DNA of 64,000 bases, from assembly GCF_014836635.1 (NCBI RefSeq), contig NZ_JACSQL010000002.1:248001-312000 (forward strand), read 5' to 3'. Both the position numbers and the translations under genes were made by a program. The DNA comes from Paenibacillus gallinarum (GTDB lineage Bacteria > Bacillota > Bacilli > Paenibacillales > Paenibacillaceae). A model generated the notes under the pieces. The model saw only the letters and a list, made by a program, of their open reading frames with translations. It searched no databases and had not been told where the DNA came from. Shown piece after piece: positions 1-9,100 of the stretch (position 1 is the stretch's first letter; each line of letters begins with the position of its first letter).

Positions 1-51
1 AATGTACAAGAGGTCTATAAGGACTTATTTCTTTAAGGGGGAACTACCTTT

Positions 52-555
52 ATGTCAGCCAATGTGCAGAAGTTATGTGAATCCGCACGAGAGAAATTGA
101 AACCTGCAATAGAAAAGTTGGAAACGTTTCTGAATGAAAATTCACTTGCTCAGCTGTCTGCTGATCAAGATGAGGAAACCGTACTATTTTACCAAGGATT
201 TCTTTCTGACTTACGCCATTTGTTAGTTTTTTCTGAGGTTTCTTATGAGAAACTGGGGACTGTTCTACGACGTGCAAATTTTGACGTTGATTTCGCCGAA
301 AAAGCACTTTACCATTTGTACCATCAAAGTGTGAACAGCTTCTTTTATCCGAGAAATGAGTGCTATTCGGAAGATGGACGTTATGCTTATACAGGACAAG
401 ATGCAATTCGTTTCCGTCTAAAACCCGTTCGCTCAGCACGTGACATTATTATGGAAATAACAAAAACTTATGAAGAGCTTAGAGATGATCTCAATTATTA
501 TGAAAGTGATTATCTGACACAACGAAGAATGCAAAATCAGCGCAATCACGCCTAG
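52..555 (+). CDS. ypuI: YpuI family (DUF3907) protein
   Basis: A 167-residue soluble protein with no signal peptide or membrane segment. It is mostly helical and charged, with a Tyr-rich middle around YHLYHQSVNSFFYPRNE and a Glu/Tyr-rich C-terminal helix. I recognise it as the DUF3907/YpuI family of spore-forming Bacilli, whose function is not established. The start is supported by an AAGGGGGAA ribosome binding site at 35-43, eight bases before the ATG. It is followed closely by a strong terminator, so it ends its transcription unit. The preceding gene lies outside the window. Confidence 0.8.
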   Translation: MSANVQKLCESAREKLKPAIEKLETFLNENSLAQLSADQDEETVLFYQGFLSDLRHLLVFSEVSYEKLGTVLRRANFDVDFAEKALYHLYHQSVNSFFYPRNECYSEDGRYAYTGQDAIRFRLKPVRSARDIIMEITKTYEELRDDLNYYESDYLTQRRMQNQRNHA

Positions 556-585
556 TGTTTACGTAAAAATTGTATAGATACAATG

Positions 586-610
586 AAGCCGCCGTGTGCG
601 GCTTTTTTTA
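586..610 (+). terminator. Rho-independent terminator after ypuI-like gene
   Basis: Perfect 7-bp stem AAGCCGC/GCGGCTT around a 5-nt loop, followed by a run of seven T. Confidence 0.9.
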
Positions 611-689
611 TTTTTTCATAATAAAGAAGGAATATAGGGCTGTGCATAACCACTTTAGAAAGGGGAACGATAGTAAAGAGGTGATAACA

Positions 690-908
690 ATGAGTGATAA
701 ACCAATTGTAAGATGCAGCGTATCTAACTGTTCGTATTGGGGTGAAGAAAATTTTTGCAAAGCAGATTTAATTATGATCAATATTGATGCTTATGCAACA
801 AAGCACCTGAAAGAAGAATATGCAGGTGAAACCTTTGACTCCGATCACAAAGATGTAGCTTCTACTTCTTCTGCGACTTGTTGCCATACTTTTAAACCTA
901 AACATTAA
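690..908 (+). CDS. DUF1540 domain-containing small Cys-rich protein
   Basis: A 72-residue protein with the DUF1540 cysteine layout: C9, C14, C23 and a terminal C64-C65 pair (C-x4-C-x8-C...CC), a likely metal-binding knot. The frame is open further upstream from about 570, but that stretch runs through the preceding terminator. The ATG at 690 has an AAAGAGGTGAT ribosome binding site, so I choose it. DUF1540 proteins are common in spore-forming Firmicutes, often as small spore-associated proteins. The exact role is unknown, and no operon partner is apparent. Confidence 0.85.
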   Translation: MSDKPIVRCSVSNCSYWGEENFCKADLIMINIDAYATKHLKEEYAGETFDSDHKDVASTSSATCCHTFKPKH

Positions 909-988
909 TTATTGGATTTGTGTACCACGGCTTATTTGAAAAGTAGCTTTACCCTGTCAAGCTTTTTTGCTTCGGAGGTGCCTTCATT

Positions 989-1384
989 ATGACGACTTCA
1001 AAAAAATACGATTCGAAGCCGGTTAGAGAACGAGTTGACTATCCGCGCAAAGAGCATCAACATGTGGCTGAACAACATGAAGAATATGCAGCTGAATTAA
1101 CCTCTCCGCTTTCCGTTCAAAAAAGACATGACAAAAAACTGGAAAGTAATGAAGAGGGGACCGAGTCAGAGAGTCTCGCATCCTATCGAATCGGATACCT
1201 TGGACTTGCCGTATCATTTATCTCATTATTTGTATGGTCTTTTGTGCTTGGTACCATCGGAATTGTCCTTGGTTACTATGCTTTTAAAGAGGGAAGACGA
1301 ACGGTTGGAGGATGGGCTGTAGGCATCGGGATCGCCGCTCTGCTAAGTTACTCCTTTCTTGTCATGTTCACTTACTATCAGTAG
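989..1384 (+). CDS. DUF4190-like membrane protein
   Basis: A 131-residue protein with two parts. The first ~65 residues are a charged, Glu/His/Lys-rich cytoplasmic tail. Two hydrophobic helices follow (about 69-91 and 103-128) with the connecting sequence YYAFKEGRRTVGGWAVGIGI, typical of the DUF4190 membrane family. The start has a GGAGGTG ribosome binding site 10 bases upstream. It is monocistronic, with a terminator following. No function is known. The family call rests on the GW-x-(I/V)GIGI signature and topology. Confidence 0.7.
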   Translation: MTTSKKYDSKPVRERVDYPRKEHQHVAEQHEEYAAELTSPLSVQKRHDKKLESNEEGTESESLASYRIGYLGLAVSFISLFVWSFVLGTIGIVLGYYAFKEGRRTVGGWAVGIGIAALLSYSFLVMFTYYQ

Positions 1385-1396
1385 AAAATGTATTGG

Positions 1397-1431
1397 CAGG
1401 CATCTCTGTATTTTAGGGTTGCCTGTTTTTG
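1397..1431 (+). terminator. Rho-independent terminator
   Basis: CAGGCA (1397-1402) pairs with TGCCTG (1420-1425), followed directly by TTTTT. Confidence 0.75.
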
Positions 1432-1528
1432 TGATTCTATATTCACACAGCAAAAACAGGTCTTGGCACTTCTAGTTCATAGCGTGTACAATAGAGCGTG
1501 GACAAAACAAATGGGAGGCCATTTATAC

Positions 1529-2230
1529 ATGCATATTGATCCGGTGAGGAATACCCTTTGGTATGACTTATCTTCACCTTCTCAGTCGTCGAATTCAGTT
1601 TCAAATGACAGCAATCATACTGCATCTTTTGAACAAGTATTGGGACAAGTAGGGCAGAGTCCAGAGCAGTCCAGTTCAAGAACGATTTCGAATCGCGAGG
1701 ATGGACTTTTATGGATGCATCTTGGAAACGGAACAGTAACAGAGGAGCTGAGTAATGTAAGTGCAGCCCCTGGAACTTCTTCGGATACTGTATCCACAGC
1801 CCATGAAGGGATCTCCACAGACTACGATGCATTAATTAAGCAGGCGAGTCTAAAATACGGCGTATCTGAGTCTTTGATCAAAGCGGTTATTGATACGGAA
1901 TCTTCCTTTAATCCAAATGTGGTATCTAGTGCTGGGGCAAAAGGGCTTATGCAGCTTATGGATGGTACCGCGGCAGGGTTAGGGGTTACGAATGCTTTTG
2001 ACCCGGCCCAAAGTATAGATGCAGGCACACGATATTTATCTTATCAGCTTCAGCGTTTTAACGGTGAGGAGAAGCTGGCTCTTGCTGCTTATAATGCAGG
2101 TCCAGGCAGAGTCGGACGCTTGGGTGTCGACACCGATGAGGAACTGATGACGGTAATGAGCCGTTTACCGCTTGAAACGCAGCGCTATATTACTAAAATA
2201 GAACAGGCCCAGGCGAAATACACTGTCTGA
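1529..2230 (+). CDS. Lytic transglycosylase, SLT domain
   Basis: A 233-residue protein. The first ~100 residues are low-complexity Ser/Thr/Asn/Gly-rich. The C-terminal ~130 residues are a family-1 SLT domain cleaving the MurNAc-GlcNAc bond of peptidoglycan. Motifs seen: ES at E124 (catalytic Glu, VIDTESSFNPN), GAKGLMQLM and AAYNAGPGRV. The frame is open further upstream, but a GGGAGG ribosome binding site at 1513-1518 points to the ATG at 1529. No clear signal peptide follows this start, as in several Bacillus YjbJ-like SLT proteins. A role in wall turnover or spore formation is inferred. Confidence 0.85.
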   Translation: MHIDPVRNTLWYDLSSPSQSSNSVSNDSNHTASFEQVLGQVGQSPEQSSSRTISNREDGLLWMHLGNGTVTEELSNVSAAPGTSSDTVSTAHEGISTDYDALIKQASLKYGVSESLIKAVIDTESSFNPNVVSSAGAKGLMQLMDGTAAGLGVTNAFDPAQSIDAGTRYLSYQLQRFNGEEKLALAAYNAGPGRVGRLGVDTDEELMTVMSRLPLETQRYITKIEQAQAKYTV

Positions 2231-2270
2231 TTATTTTATAACTGTATAGATCTGCGAAGAAGATCATATG

Positions 2271-2300
2271 AGAAGGTCATGGAAACCGACCTTTCTTTCA
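2271..2300 (+). terminator. Rho-independent terminator after transglycosylase
   Basis: AGAAGGTC pairs with GACCTTTCT (one bulged base) across a 9-nt loop; T-rich sequence follows. Confidence 0.7.
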
Positions 2301-2358
2301 TTGGTCTTTTTGCTTTTTAAATATGATGAAAGACATTGTGCTTAAGGAGGTGAAACCA

Positions 2359-3510
2359 TTGCTTTATTTTGATTATGCAGCATCAACTCCGCCATATCCT
2401 GATGTGATCACGACAGTCAGTGAAGTGATGAATCGACATTATGCGAATGCTTCCTCTATTCACGGATATGGAGAAAATGCTGAAAAATTGCTCAACAAAT
2501 CACGTGAAGTCTGCGCGAAAACACTGGGTACCAAAGCATCTGAAATTATTTTTACCTCGGGAGCTACAGAAAGTAATAATATGGCGATAAAAGGGGTTGC
2601 CCTGCGTTATCATTCTCGTGGTAAACATATGATAACAACGAAAACAGAGCATGCCTCTGTATATGAAAGTTTTCGGTTTTTGGAGCGAATGGGGTATGAT
2701 ATCACTTATCTACCGGTGGATTCCAAAGGCCGGGTGAATGAGGAAGATGTACTTCATGCAGTAAGAAAAGATACTATTTTGGTAAGCATAATGCATGTGA
2801 ATAATGAAACGGGTGCAATTCATCCCGTTGCTGAGATTGGGCGCAAACTTAAGAAAGAACATCCAAAGGTTATTTTTCATGTAGATGGAGTTCAAGCTTT
2901 TGGCAAAATAAAGGTAGATCTTGTACACTCCGGGATTGATTTATATAGTATATCTGCCCATAAAATACGTGGACCAAAAGGTGCGGGACTTCTCTATGTT
3001 AGAACAGGTCTCGAACTTGCTCCACTGATGTCAGGTGGTTCTCAGGAAGGGGGAGTTCGGGCCGGAACAGAGAATATTCCGCTGATCGCTGGTATGACGA
3101 AAGCCATTCGTTTAGCAGAAGAAAATAGATCTGATCTTTATGCTCGCCTTATCCCGCTCAGAGATCGCTTGATGGAGGAAATTCGTCGTTATCCCGAATG
3201 GGAACTGAACAGCTCTCCGGAAGGTGCACCACATATTGTGCATTTTTCTTATCCTGGTATGAAAGCAGAGGTAATACTGCATACACTCGAGCAACTAGGT
3301 GTGGTTGTTTCAACTCAGTCAGCTTGTTCCTCCAAATATACAGAACCGAGCAGAGTACTGCTGGCGATGGGAAAATCAGAAGAAGCTGCGCGTTCGGGTA
3401 TACGCATTAGTCTCGGAGATGTTCATAATGATGAACATATCGATCAATTAATACACGCACTACGGGAAATGAAGAAAAGACTGGCTAATTTTGAAGGGTG
3501 GAACCGCTAA
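2359..3510 (+). CDS. Cysteine desulfurase, NifS/IscS type, paired with ThiI
   Basis: A 383-residue PLP enzyme that takes sulfur from cysteine as an enzyme-bound persulfide. Motifs: GATESNN, HVDGVQAFGK, SAHK with PLP lysine K202, and the persulfide loop QSACSS with catalytic C323. I choose a TTG start at 2359 because AAGGAGGTG ends eight bases upstream and the protein then begins MLYFDYAAST, the usual N-terminus of the family. It sits 3 bp before thiI, the arrangement of B. subtilis nifZ-thiI, so it most likely donates sulfur for tRNA 4-thiouridine rather than being the main Fe-S cluster desulfurase. Confidence 0.93.
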   Translation: MLYFDYAASTPPYPDVITTVSEVMNRHYANASSIHGYGENAEKLLNKSREVCAKTLGTKASEIIFTSGATESNNMAIKGVALRYHSRGKHMITTKTEHASVYESFRFLERMGYDITYLPVDSKGRVNEEDVLHAVRKDTILVSIMHVNNETGAIHPVAEIGRKLKKEHPKVIFHVDGVQAFGKIKVDLVHSGIDLYSISAHKIRGPKGAGLLYVRTGLELAPLMSGGSQEGGVRAGTENIPLIAGMTKAIRLAEENRSDLYARLIPLRDRLMEEIRRYPEWELNSSPEGAPHIVHFSYPGMKAEVILHTLEQLGVVVSTQSACSSKYTEPSRVLLAMGKSEEAARSGIRISLGDVHNDEHIDQLIHALREMKKRLANFEGWNR

Positions 3511-3513
3511 ACC

Positions 3514-4731
3514 ATGAAATACGATATGCTACTACTTCGTTTTGGGGAGTTTACGTTAAAAGGTAAAAACCGCAGACGTTTTGAAAAATCAATGAAAAGT
3601 CATGTGGAATCTAAGCTTACGGCATACCCGGGAGCAACAATTGTAGAAGAATATGGGCGTATGTACGTCGGGCTTGGGGGACACGACTATCTGGCTGTAA
3701 TAGAGGATTTACGAAAGATTTTTGGACTAGTTTCGATCAGTCCTGTCAAGGTAACAGCCTCAGAATTGGATGAAATCGTAGAAACTTCACTTGAATTCAT
3801 GGAGGAGATGCGACCTGCCCCGGGCACTACATTTAAAGTGAATGCCAGACGTGTATGGAAAGGTTTTGAACACTCCTCTCATGAAATGAATCATCTGGTA
3901 GGGTCACCTTTGCTGCGTAGGTTCCAGGAACTTAAAGTAGATGTGAGAAAACCGGATATTGAACTAAAAATTGAAATCAGGGATACAGGAACGTACCTCT
4001 TTTTTGAATCTTTTTCTGCTGTAGGAGGTTTTCCAAGAGGGACGAATGGCAAGGCAATGATGTTGTTATCAGGAGGAATTGATTCGCCTGTAGCAGCCTG
4101 GTCTTCCATGAAAAGGGGATTGGAACTGGAACTTGTTCATTTCTTCAGTTTTCCTTTTACTAGCCAAAAAGCCAAGGACAAAGTCATTGACCTTGCTAGA
4201 GTGCTGGCTGGATATTCGGGGGAAATCAAGCTGCATCTGGTTCCTTTTACAGAGGTGCAAACTTCGTTTACCCAATTGGGGCAAGACAATCTGATCATTA
4301 CTTTAATGCGGCGTTCCATGCTCCGTATTGCAACCATGCTGGCAGAACGTGAAGGAGCCCTTGCTATTGTAAGCGGGGATAGTCTCGGTCAGGTTGCGAG
4401 TCAGACGCTTGGCAGTATGAATGTCATCGGAAGAGCAACGGATCTACCTCTTCTGCGGCCGCTTGTTATGATGGACAAGATGGAAATTGTAAAAATAGCA
4501 GAGGAAATTGGAACCTATGATTTATCCATTTTGCCATATGAGGACTGCTGTACTTTATTTGTTCCTAAATCTCCAGCAACCAATCCAAATCTTCGGATTG
4601 TAGAGAAGTTAGAAGCATCCATTGATCATTTATCTGAATTATTAGAACAAGCCGTAGCTAATACGGAAACGATCATGCTTGGGGACGGCAAGGAGCTCGA
4701 ATCCAGCGCTATTGATGAGGATTGGTTGTAA
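3514..4731 (+). CDS. thiI: tRNA 4-thiouridine synthase ThiI
   Basis: A 405-residue tRNA sulfurtransferase making s4U8. It has an N-terminal ferredoxin-like plus THUMP RNA-binding region (about 1-165), then a PP-loop ATPase with SGGIDSP at 186-192, where uridine is adenylated. The C-terminal rhodanese domain of E. coli ThiI is absent, as normal for Gram-positive ThiI. A Cys pair in YEDCCTLF remains. It starts 3 bp after the cysteine desulfurase, so the two are surely cotranscribed. A bidirectional terminator follows. Confidence 0.95.
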   Translation: MKYDMLLLRFGEFTLKGKNRRRFEKSMKSHVESKLTAYPGATIVEEYGRMYVGLGGHDYLAVIEDLRKIFGLVSISPVKVTASELDEIVETSLEFMEEMRPAPGTTFKVNARRVWKGFEHSSHEMNHLVGSPLLRRFQELKVDVRKPDIELKIEIRDTGTYLFFESFSAVGGFPRGTNGKAMMLLSGGIDSPVAAWSSMKRGLELELVHFFSFPFTSQKAKDKVIDLARVLAGYSGEIKLHLVPFTEVQTSFTQLGQDNLIITLMRRSMLRIATMLAEREGALAIVSGDSLGQVASQTLGSMNVIGRATDLPLLRPLVMMDKMEIVKIAEEIGTYDLSILPYEDCCTLFVPKSPATNPNLRIVEKLEASIDHLSELLEQAVANTETIMLGDGKELESSAIDEDWL

Positions 4732-4741
4732 TTATCATAGT

Positions 4742-4792
4742 AAAAAGAGCTGTCTCTAACATCACCGGATGTATAGAAACAGCTCTTTTTTA
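4742..4792 (+). terminator. Bidirectional terminator between thiI and the convergent terC gene
   Basis: AAAAAGAGCTGT (4742-4753) pairs with ACAGCTCTTTTT (4779-4790). T-runs on both strands serve the convergent genes on either side. Confidence 0.9.
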
Positions 4793-4804
4793 TTGTTATG
4801 GTTA

Positions 4805-5500
4805 CTATGAATAAGAATGCTGCTGACCGTGCTTCGCATTTTTTTGTTTACGATAGCCTGCGAAGAGTACACCTGCAATGACAAACACAATGAATAGAAT
4901 ACGTACTACAGGATGTGCAGTAAAGAAGGGTTCAAGCATTCTCTCTTCTGTAATCATGTTGGAAGCTGTATAACCAAGGACCCCAGCACCAAGGAAAATA
5001 ATCCACGGAAAACGGTTGATGAGCTTAATAAACAGCGTACTTCCCCAAACAATAATCGGCACACTAATTAACAATCCTAGCACAACGAGAAGTAAATGTT
5101 GTTCTGCCGCACCTGCCACAGCGATGACATTATCAATACCCATAGCTGCGTCGGCAATAACGATCGTTTTTACTGCTGTCCATAAAGAAACTCCTGCTTT
5201 TACTTCAGTATGCTCGTCCCCTTGATCCGCGAGCAGTTTATAAGCGATCCAGATAAGAAGCATGCCTCCTACAAGTAACAGCCAAGGAATCTGCAACAGC
5301 CAGAGTACGACAACTGTAGCTGCAATCCGAATCAAGACAGCACCGCCGGTGCCATATATAATCGCTTTTTTTTGAGTTTCCTGAGGCAAATTTCGGGCAG
5401 CGAGTCCGATGACGATTGCATTATCGCCGGCTAATATAAGGTCGATGAATACAACCTGCAGCAAGCTGACTAAAAACTCGCTGAAATTCATGTAGGTCAC
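4805..5500 (-). CDS. TerC/Alx family membrane protein (first of a divergent pair)
   Basis: A 231-residue integral membrane protein with about seven helices and the TerC signatures DLILAGDNAIVIGLAAR near the N-terminus and DAAMGIDNVIAVAG in the middle. The acidic residues in these helices are thought to bind metal. B. subtilis relatives YceF and YkoY supply Mn(II) to secreted enzymes. The ribosome binding site AAGGAGTG lies eight bases before the ATG. It is transcribed away from a second TerC gene 124 bp away. Mn(II) export is inferred from the family; the sequence does not reveal the metal. Confidence 0.88.
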   Translation of the reverse strand: MTYMNFSEFLVSLLQVVFIDLILAGDNAIVIGLAARNLPQETQKKAIIYGTGGAVLIRIAATVVVLWLLQIPWLLLVGGMLLIWIAYKLLADQGDEHTEVKAGVSLWTAVKTIVIADAAMGIDNVIAVAGAAEQHLLLVVLGLLISVPIIVWGSTLFIKLINRFPWIIFLGAGVLGYTASNMITEERMLEPFFTAHPVVRILFIVFVIAGVLFAGYRKQKNAKHGQQHSYS

Positions 5501-5591
5501 TCCTTTTATTAAAACACTCTGCTTGGTATAAATCGGAATTCATTATATTCCTCTGCCTGAACATCGTCAAGCATAGGCTTGGCAATGTGAA

Positions 5592-5608
5592 CATACATCT
5601 AATGTATG
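5592..5608. repeat. Perfect inverted repeat in the divergent terC intergenic region
   Basis: CATACAT-cta-ATGTATG, 7-bp arms with a 3-nt spacer, ending 16 bases before the start codon of the + strand terC gene and adjoining its ribosome binding site. It could be an operator or an mRNA hairpin. No yybP-ykoY manganese riboswitch is visible here. Confidence 0.55.
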
Positions 5609-5624
5609 GGGGTGTTCGTAACGT

Positions 5625-6284
5625 ATGAACGAGCTATGGTTGCTGGCACAAATACTTATGATCAATCTTGTGCTTAGCGGAGATAATGCAGTTGTTATTG
5701 CACTAGCAAGTCGTAATCTGCCGGAACCTAGAAGAAGACAAGCTGTATGGTGGGGCGCATTTGGAGCAGTCTTATTAAGATGTATCCTAACCTTTGTTGC
5801 TGTGCTTATTCTCGAAATTCCGTACATTCAAGCTGCAGGTGGACTGATGCTTCTTTATATCGCATTCAAGCTGCTACTCGAAGATACAGGAGAGGTGAAT
5901 GTCCGTGAGTCCTCGACACTGTGGAGTGCCATTCAAACGATTCTTGTTGCGGATTTTGTGATGAGTCTTGACAATGTTTTAGCGATCGCGGCAATCGCAG
6001 ACGGAGACCTCGCTTTGATCGTCATAGGAATTGCGATAAGTATACCTATCGTCGTATGGGGGAGCGGAATTATCGTAACTTTATTGCAAAAATATCCGAT
6101 TCTCGTATTTGCAGGTTCTGCAATCTTAGCGTATACGGCAGGAGAGATGCTGCTTCGCGATCCTAAACTAGGCATCTGGCTGCAGGAATATCTGTCCGGA
6201 TATCAGGGGCTGATTCCTGTCTTCGCGGCTGTATGTATTATGGTTAGCGGTGTTTTCCGTAAATTAACACATTATCGTGTTTAG
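5625..6284 (+). CDS. TerC family membrane protein, YjbE-like (second of a divergent pair)
   Basis: A 219-residue paralogue of the neighbouring - strand gene with the same two signatures: MINLVLSGDNAVVIALASR at the N-terminus and DFVMSLDNVLAIAAIADGD in the middle, on hydrophobic helices. Its size and motifs resemble B. subtilis YjbE. The start has a GGGGGTG ribosome binding site. It ends in its own terminator. The divergent arrangement with the other TerC gene suggests shared control. Metal specificity cannot be read from the sequence. Confidence 0.88.
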   Translation: MNELWLLAQILMINLVLSGDNAVVIALASRNLPEPRRRQAVWWGAFGAVLLRCILTFVAVLILEIPYIQAAGGLMLLYIAFKLLLEDTGEVNVRESSTLWSAIQTILVADFVMSLDNVLAIAAIADGDLALIVIGIAISIPIVVWGSGIIVTLLQKYPILVFAGSAILAYTAGEMLLRDPKLGIWLQEYLSGYQGLIPVFAAVCIMVSGVFRKLTHYRV

Positions 6285-6318
6285 TATTTCCTTACTACCA
6301 ATATTTTATAGGAAAAGT

Positions 6319-6341
6319 ACCGGCAGAAATTGCCGGTTTTT
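6319..6341 (+). terminator. Rho-independent terminator
   Basis: ACCGGCA pairs with TGCCGGT around a 5-nt loop, then TTTTTG. The ~210 bp from here to the next start codon show only AT-rich sequence to me. Confidence 0.88.
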
Positions 6342-6553
6342 GTTTGCTTTGGATGTGCGATGAACATAGAGAAACCTACTTTTATCTTTGAAGAATGGAA
6401 TTAGCTGACAGAGTAGTTTTTTGTAAAAACATAGGATAAACTATACATAGATCGGATGCTCAGTCCTTTATATTTTTGGATGTCAGGATAAGCCTATTTA
6501 AGGTAATAAGAAACAACATATATATCAATTTTGATGGATGAGGTGAAGGGATC

Positions 6554-7051
6554 GTGAGAGGAAAAAATGAGCGTGCTATCGGCATATTCATCGTGGTAGC
6601 CGGTCTTGTTATTTTGCTAGGTAAACTTGGTGTATTTGGTTATATTGGCCGAAACTTTTGGCCGCTTGTTCTATTGATACCTGGTATTTTACTGCATCTG
6701 TATTACTTTTTAAGAAAAACAAGTACAGTTGTATTGATTCCAGCTGGAGTATTTACGGTTTATGGAATTTTGTTTCTTATCTGTAATCTGACCGGATGGC
6801 ATCTTCTTGCTTATCTCTGGCCGGTTTTTATCTTTGGTATCGCCCTGGGACTTTTCGAGTACGCCTTATTTGAGTACCCAAGACCGGCAACCATATATTC
6901 CACTTCGATTATAGTGCTTGCTGTTTCGATCGTACTTTTATTTATAACTCTTCTTACGACCGGATTCATCTATCTATTTGCGGCCATTTTAATCTTCGCA
7001 GGCATTTGGCTCATTTTTGGCAGACCTAAACCAAATCGCAGATTTCGATAA
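6554..7051 (+). CDS. LiaI/LiaF-like four-helix membrane protein
   Basis: A 165-residue hydrophobic protein with roughly five or six short membrane helices (from about residue 9 to 158) and a basic C-terminus (GRPKPNRRFR). The repeated FWPLVLLIPGILL / LWPVFIFGIALG pattern is typical of the LiaI-LiaF-like transmembrane (DUF5668) region found in cell-envelope stress proteins. The GTG start is supported by AGGTGAAGGG directly upstream. No DUF2154 sensor domain and no LiaRS-like two-component genes are nearby, so a stress-sensing role is only suggested. Confidence 0.65.
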   Translation: MRGKNERAIGIFIVVAGLVILLGKLGVFGYIGRNFWPLVLLIPGILLHLYYFLRKTSTVVLIPAGVFTVYGILFLICNLTGWHLLAYLWPVFIFGIALGLFEYALFEYPRPATIYSTSIIVLAVSIVLLFITLLTTGFIYLFAAILIFAGIWLIFGRPKPNRRFR

Positions 7052-7059
7052 TAATAGAC

Positions 7060-7087
7060 TTGATTTTTGGTGGAATTAGTCTATAAT
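7060..7087 (+). promoter_or_regulatory. Sigma-A type promoter for typA
   Basis: TTGATT (7060-7065), 16-bp spacer, TATAAT (7082-7087), about 110 bp before the typA start. Confidence 0.7.
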
Positions 7088-7195
7088 ATAAGGGATATAA
7101 GTGGATATAGCTCGGACAATCCGGTGCTTCTTTTTTGAGCATTCCGTTTTTATTTACAAATAGACTTGATTTTGGAAAGGATATGGATACAAACC

Positions 7196-9034
7196 ATGCA
7201 TGTAAGAAAAAACATTCGCAATATTGCGATTATTGCCCACGTTGACCACGGGAAAACGACTCTAGTCGACAAATTGCTTCAACAATCAGGAACATACCGT
7301 GATCACGAGGCTGTACAAGAACGCGCGATGGACTCTAACGATCTAGAACGCGAACGCGGAATTACCATCCTAGCTAAAAATACAGCAATCAACTATAAAG
7401 ATTTCCTCATCAACATTGTGGATACTCCAGGACACGCCGACTTTGGCGGCGAAGTAGAACGGATTATGAAAATGGTTGATGGTGTACTTCTCGTTGTTGA
7501 TGCTTACGAGGGATGTATGCCACAAACGAAGTTTGTACTTCGTAAAGCGCTTGAGCACAATCTTACTCCGATCGTAGTTGTTAATAAGATTGACCGTCCG
7601 GCTGCACGTCCAGCTGAAGTTATTGATGAAGTACTTGATCTGTTTATCGAACTAGGTGCTAGTGACGAACAGCTTGACTTCCCAGTGGTATATGCTTCTG
7701 CTTTGAATGGTACATCCAGTCTTGACCCTGAAAAACAAGACGATAACATGATGACTCTGTACGAAACAATCGTAGAACACATCCCGCATCCAACCGAAAG
7801 TGTGGAAGAACCTCTTCAATTCCTCGTTACTTTGATGGACTACAACGAATACCTTGGTCGTATCGCTATCGGACGTGTGAACCGTGGTGTAATCAAACAA
7901 GGACAACCTGTTACGGTAATGCTTCGTGATGGTGGTATGAAGTCTGCTCGTATTGAGAAATTGTTTGGTTTCCAAGGATTGAAACGTATAGAAGTAGCCG
8001 AAGCTGGCGCAGGCGACATCGTTGCTATTGCTGGTATTAAAGATATCAACATCGGTGAAACCATTGCTGATCCGAATAACCCTGAAGCTTTGCCAGTTCT
8101 GAAAATTGACGAGCCTACACTTCAAATGACGTTCCTCGTAAATACAAGTCCTTTTGCTGGCCGTGAAGGTAAATGGGTTACTTCCCGTAGACTTCGTGAC
8201 CGTCTCTTCAAAGAGCTTGAAACAGACGTGAGTCTTCGTGTTGAAGAAACAGACAGCCCGGATGCATATATCGTTTCAGGTCGTGGTGAACTTCACCTTA
8301 GTATCTTGATCGAGAACATGCGTCGTGAAGGATATGAACTTGCGGTATCCAAACCAGAAGTTATCATCAAAGAAATTGATGGTAAGAAAATGGAACCGAT
8401 CGAGCGTCTTCTGATTGATATTCCTGAAGACAGCATGGGAGCTGTTATGGAAAGCCTTGGATCACGTAAAGCGGAAATGGTGAACATGGTGAACTCCGGA
8501 AACGGTCAAGTTCGTCTTGAATTCCTGATTCCAGCACGTGGACTCATTGGTTACCGTACAAACTTCCTAACCCTTACTCGTGGTTATGGTGTAATGAATA
8601 ATGCATTTGACAGCTATGGTCCTCTCGTGGGCGGTCAAGTTGGTGGTCGTCACCAAGGCGTACTCGTATCCAGTGAGAACGGAGTATCTACTTTCTACGG
8701 TATGATTGGAGTAGAGGATCGCGGATCGTTATTCCTTGAGCCAGGAACTGAAGTATACGAAGGTATGATCGTTGGCGAGCACAACCGTGACAACGACATC
8801 GTCGTGAACATTTGTAAGGAAAAACAATTGACTAACGTTCGTTCTGCATCTAAAGACGATACAGTTAAAATGAAGACTCCAGTTATTTTCTCTCTTGAGC
8901 AAGCTCTTGAATACTTGAATGATGACGAATATTGTGAGATTACTCCAAAATCTGTTCGTCTTCGTAAAAAAATTCTTAATAAGAGTGAGCGCGAACGTGC
9001 AGAGAAACAACGTAAGACGGCAAAAGTTAACTAA
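7196..9034 (+). CDS. typA: Translational GTPase TypA/BipA
   Basis: A 612-residue ribosome-associated GTPase of the EF-G family, involved in ribosome assembly and stress adaptation. Motifs: G1 AHVDHGKTT, the G2-region RERGITI, G3 DTPGHADF and G4 NKID in the N-terminal GTPase domain, then EF-Tu domain 2, EF-G C-like domains and the BipA C-terminal domain. The frame opens at a TTG at 7166, but the ATG at 7196 gives the canonical N-terminus ([12 protein letters not shown]) and the B. subtilis length of 612. Codon use is strongly biased, as in highly expressed genes. ylaH follows, as in B. subtilis (ylaG-ylaH). Confidence 0.96.
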   Translation: MHVRKNIRNIAIIAHVDHGKTTLVDKLLQQSGTYRDHEAVQERAMDSNDLERERGITILAKNTAINYKDFLINIVDTPGHADFGGEVERIMKMVDGVLLVVDAYEGCMPQTKFVLRKALEHNLTPIVVVNKIDRPAARPAEVIDEVLDLFIELGASDEQLDFPVVYASALNGTSSLDPEKQDDNMMTLYETIVEHIPHPTESVEEPLQFLVTLMDYNEYLGRIAIGRVNRGVIKQGQPVTVMLRDGGMKSARIEKLFGFQGLKRIEVAEAGAGDIVAIAGIKDINIGETIADPNNPEALPVLKIDEPTLQMTFLVNTSPFAGREGKWVTSRRLRDRLFKELETDVSLRVEETDSPDAYIVSGRGELHLSILIENMRREGYELAVSKPEVIIKEIDGKKMEPIERLLIDIPEDSMGAVMESLGSRKAEMVNMVNSGNGQVRLEFLIPARGLIGYRTNFLTLTRGYGVMNNAFDSYGPLVGGQVGGRHQGVLVSSENGVSTFYGMIGVEDRGSLFLEPGTEVYEGMIVGEHNRDNDIVVNICKEKQLTNVRSASKDDTVKMKTPVIFSLEQALEYLNDDEYCEITPKSVRLRKKILNKSERERAEKQRKTAKVN

Positions 9035-9100
9035 CTCTTAATCGTCTTCAGTTAAGATAAGGAAAAGAGAGCATGAACCTAAGGAAGGAGTTGACTCGCC

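Noticed and set aside
570..689. Upstream extension of the DUF1540 frame
   Set aside because: Runs through the preceding terminator; the ribosome binding site points to the ATG at 690.
936..966. Possible terminator (AAAAG-TA-GCTT with AAGCTTTT) after the DUF1540 gene
   Set aside because: Interrupted stem and poor geometry; T-run present but I could not make a convincing hairpin.
5501..5624. yybP-ykoY manganese riboswitch before terC
   Set aside because: The spacer is too short, and I see none of the conserved loop sequences; only a small palindrome is present.
7101..7160. Hairpin (GGTGCT...AGCATTCC) before typA
   Set aside because: Loop is largely T, stem short and imperfect, and it lies between promoter and gene; no terminator function supported.
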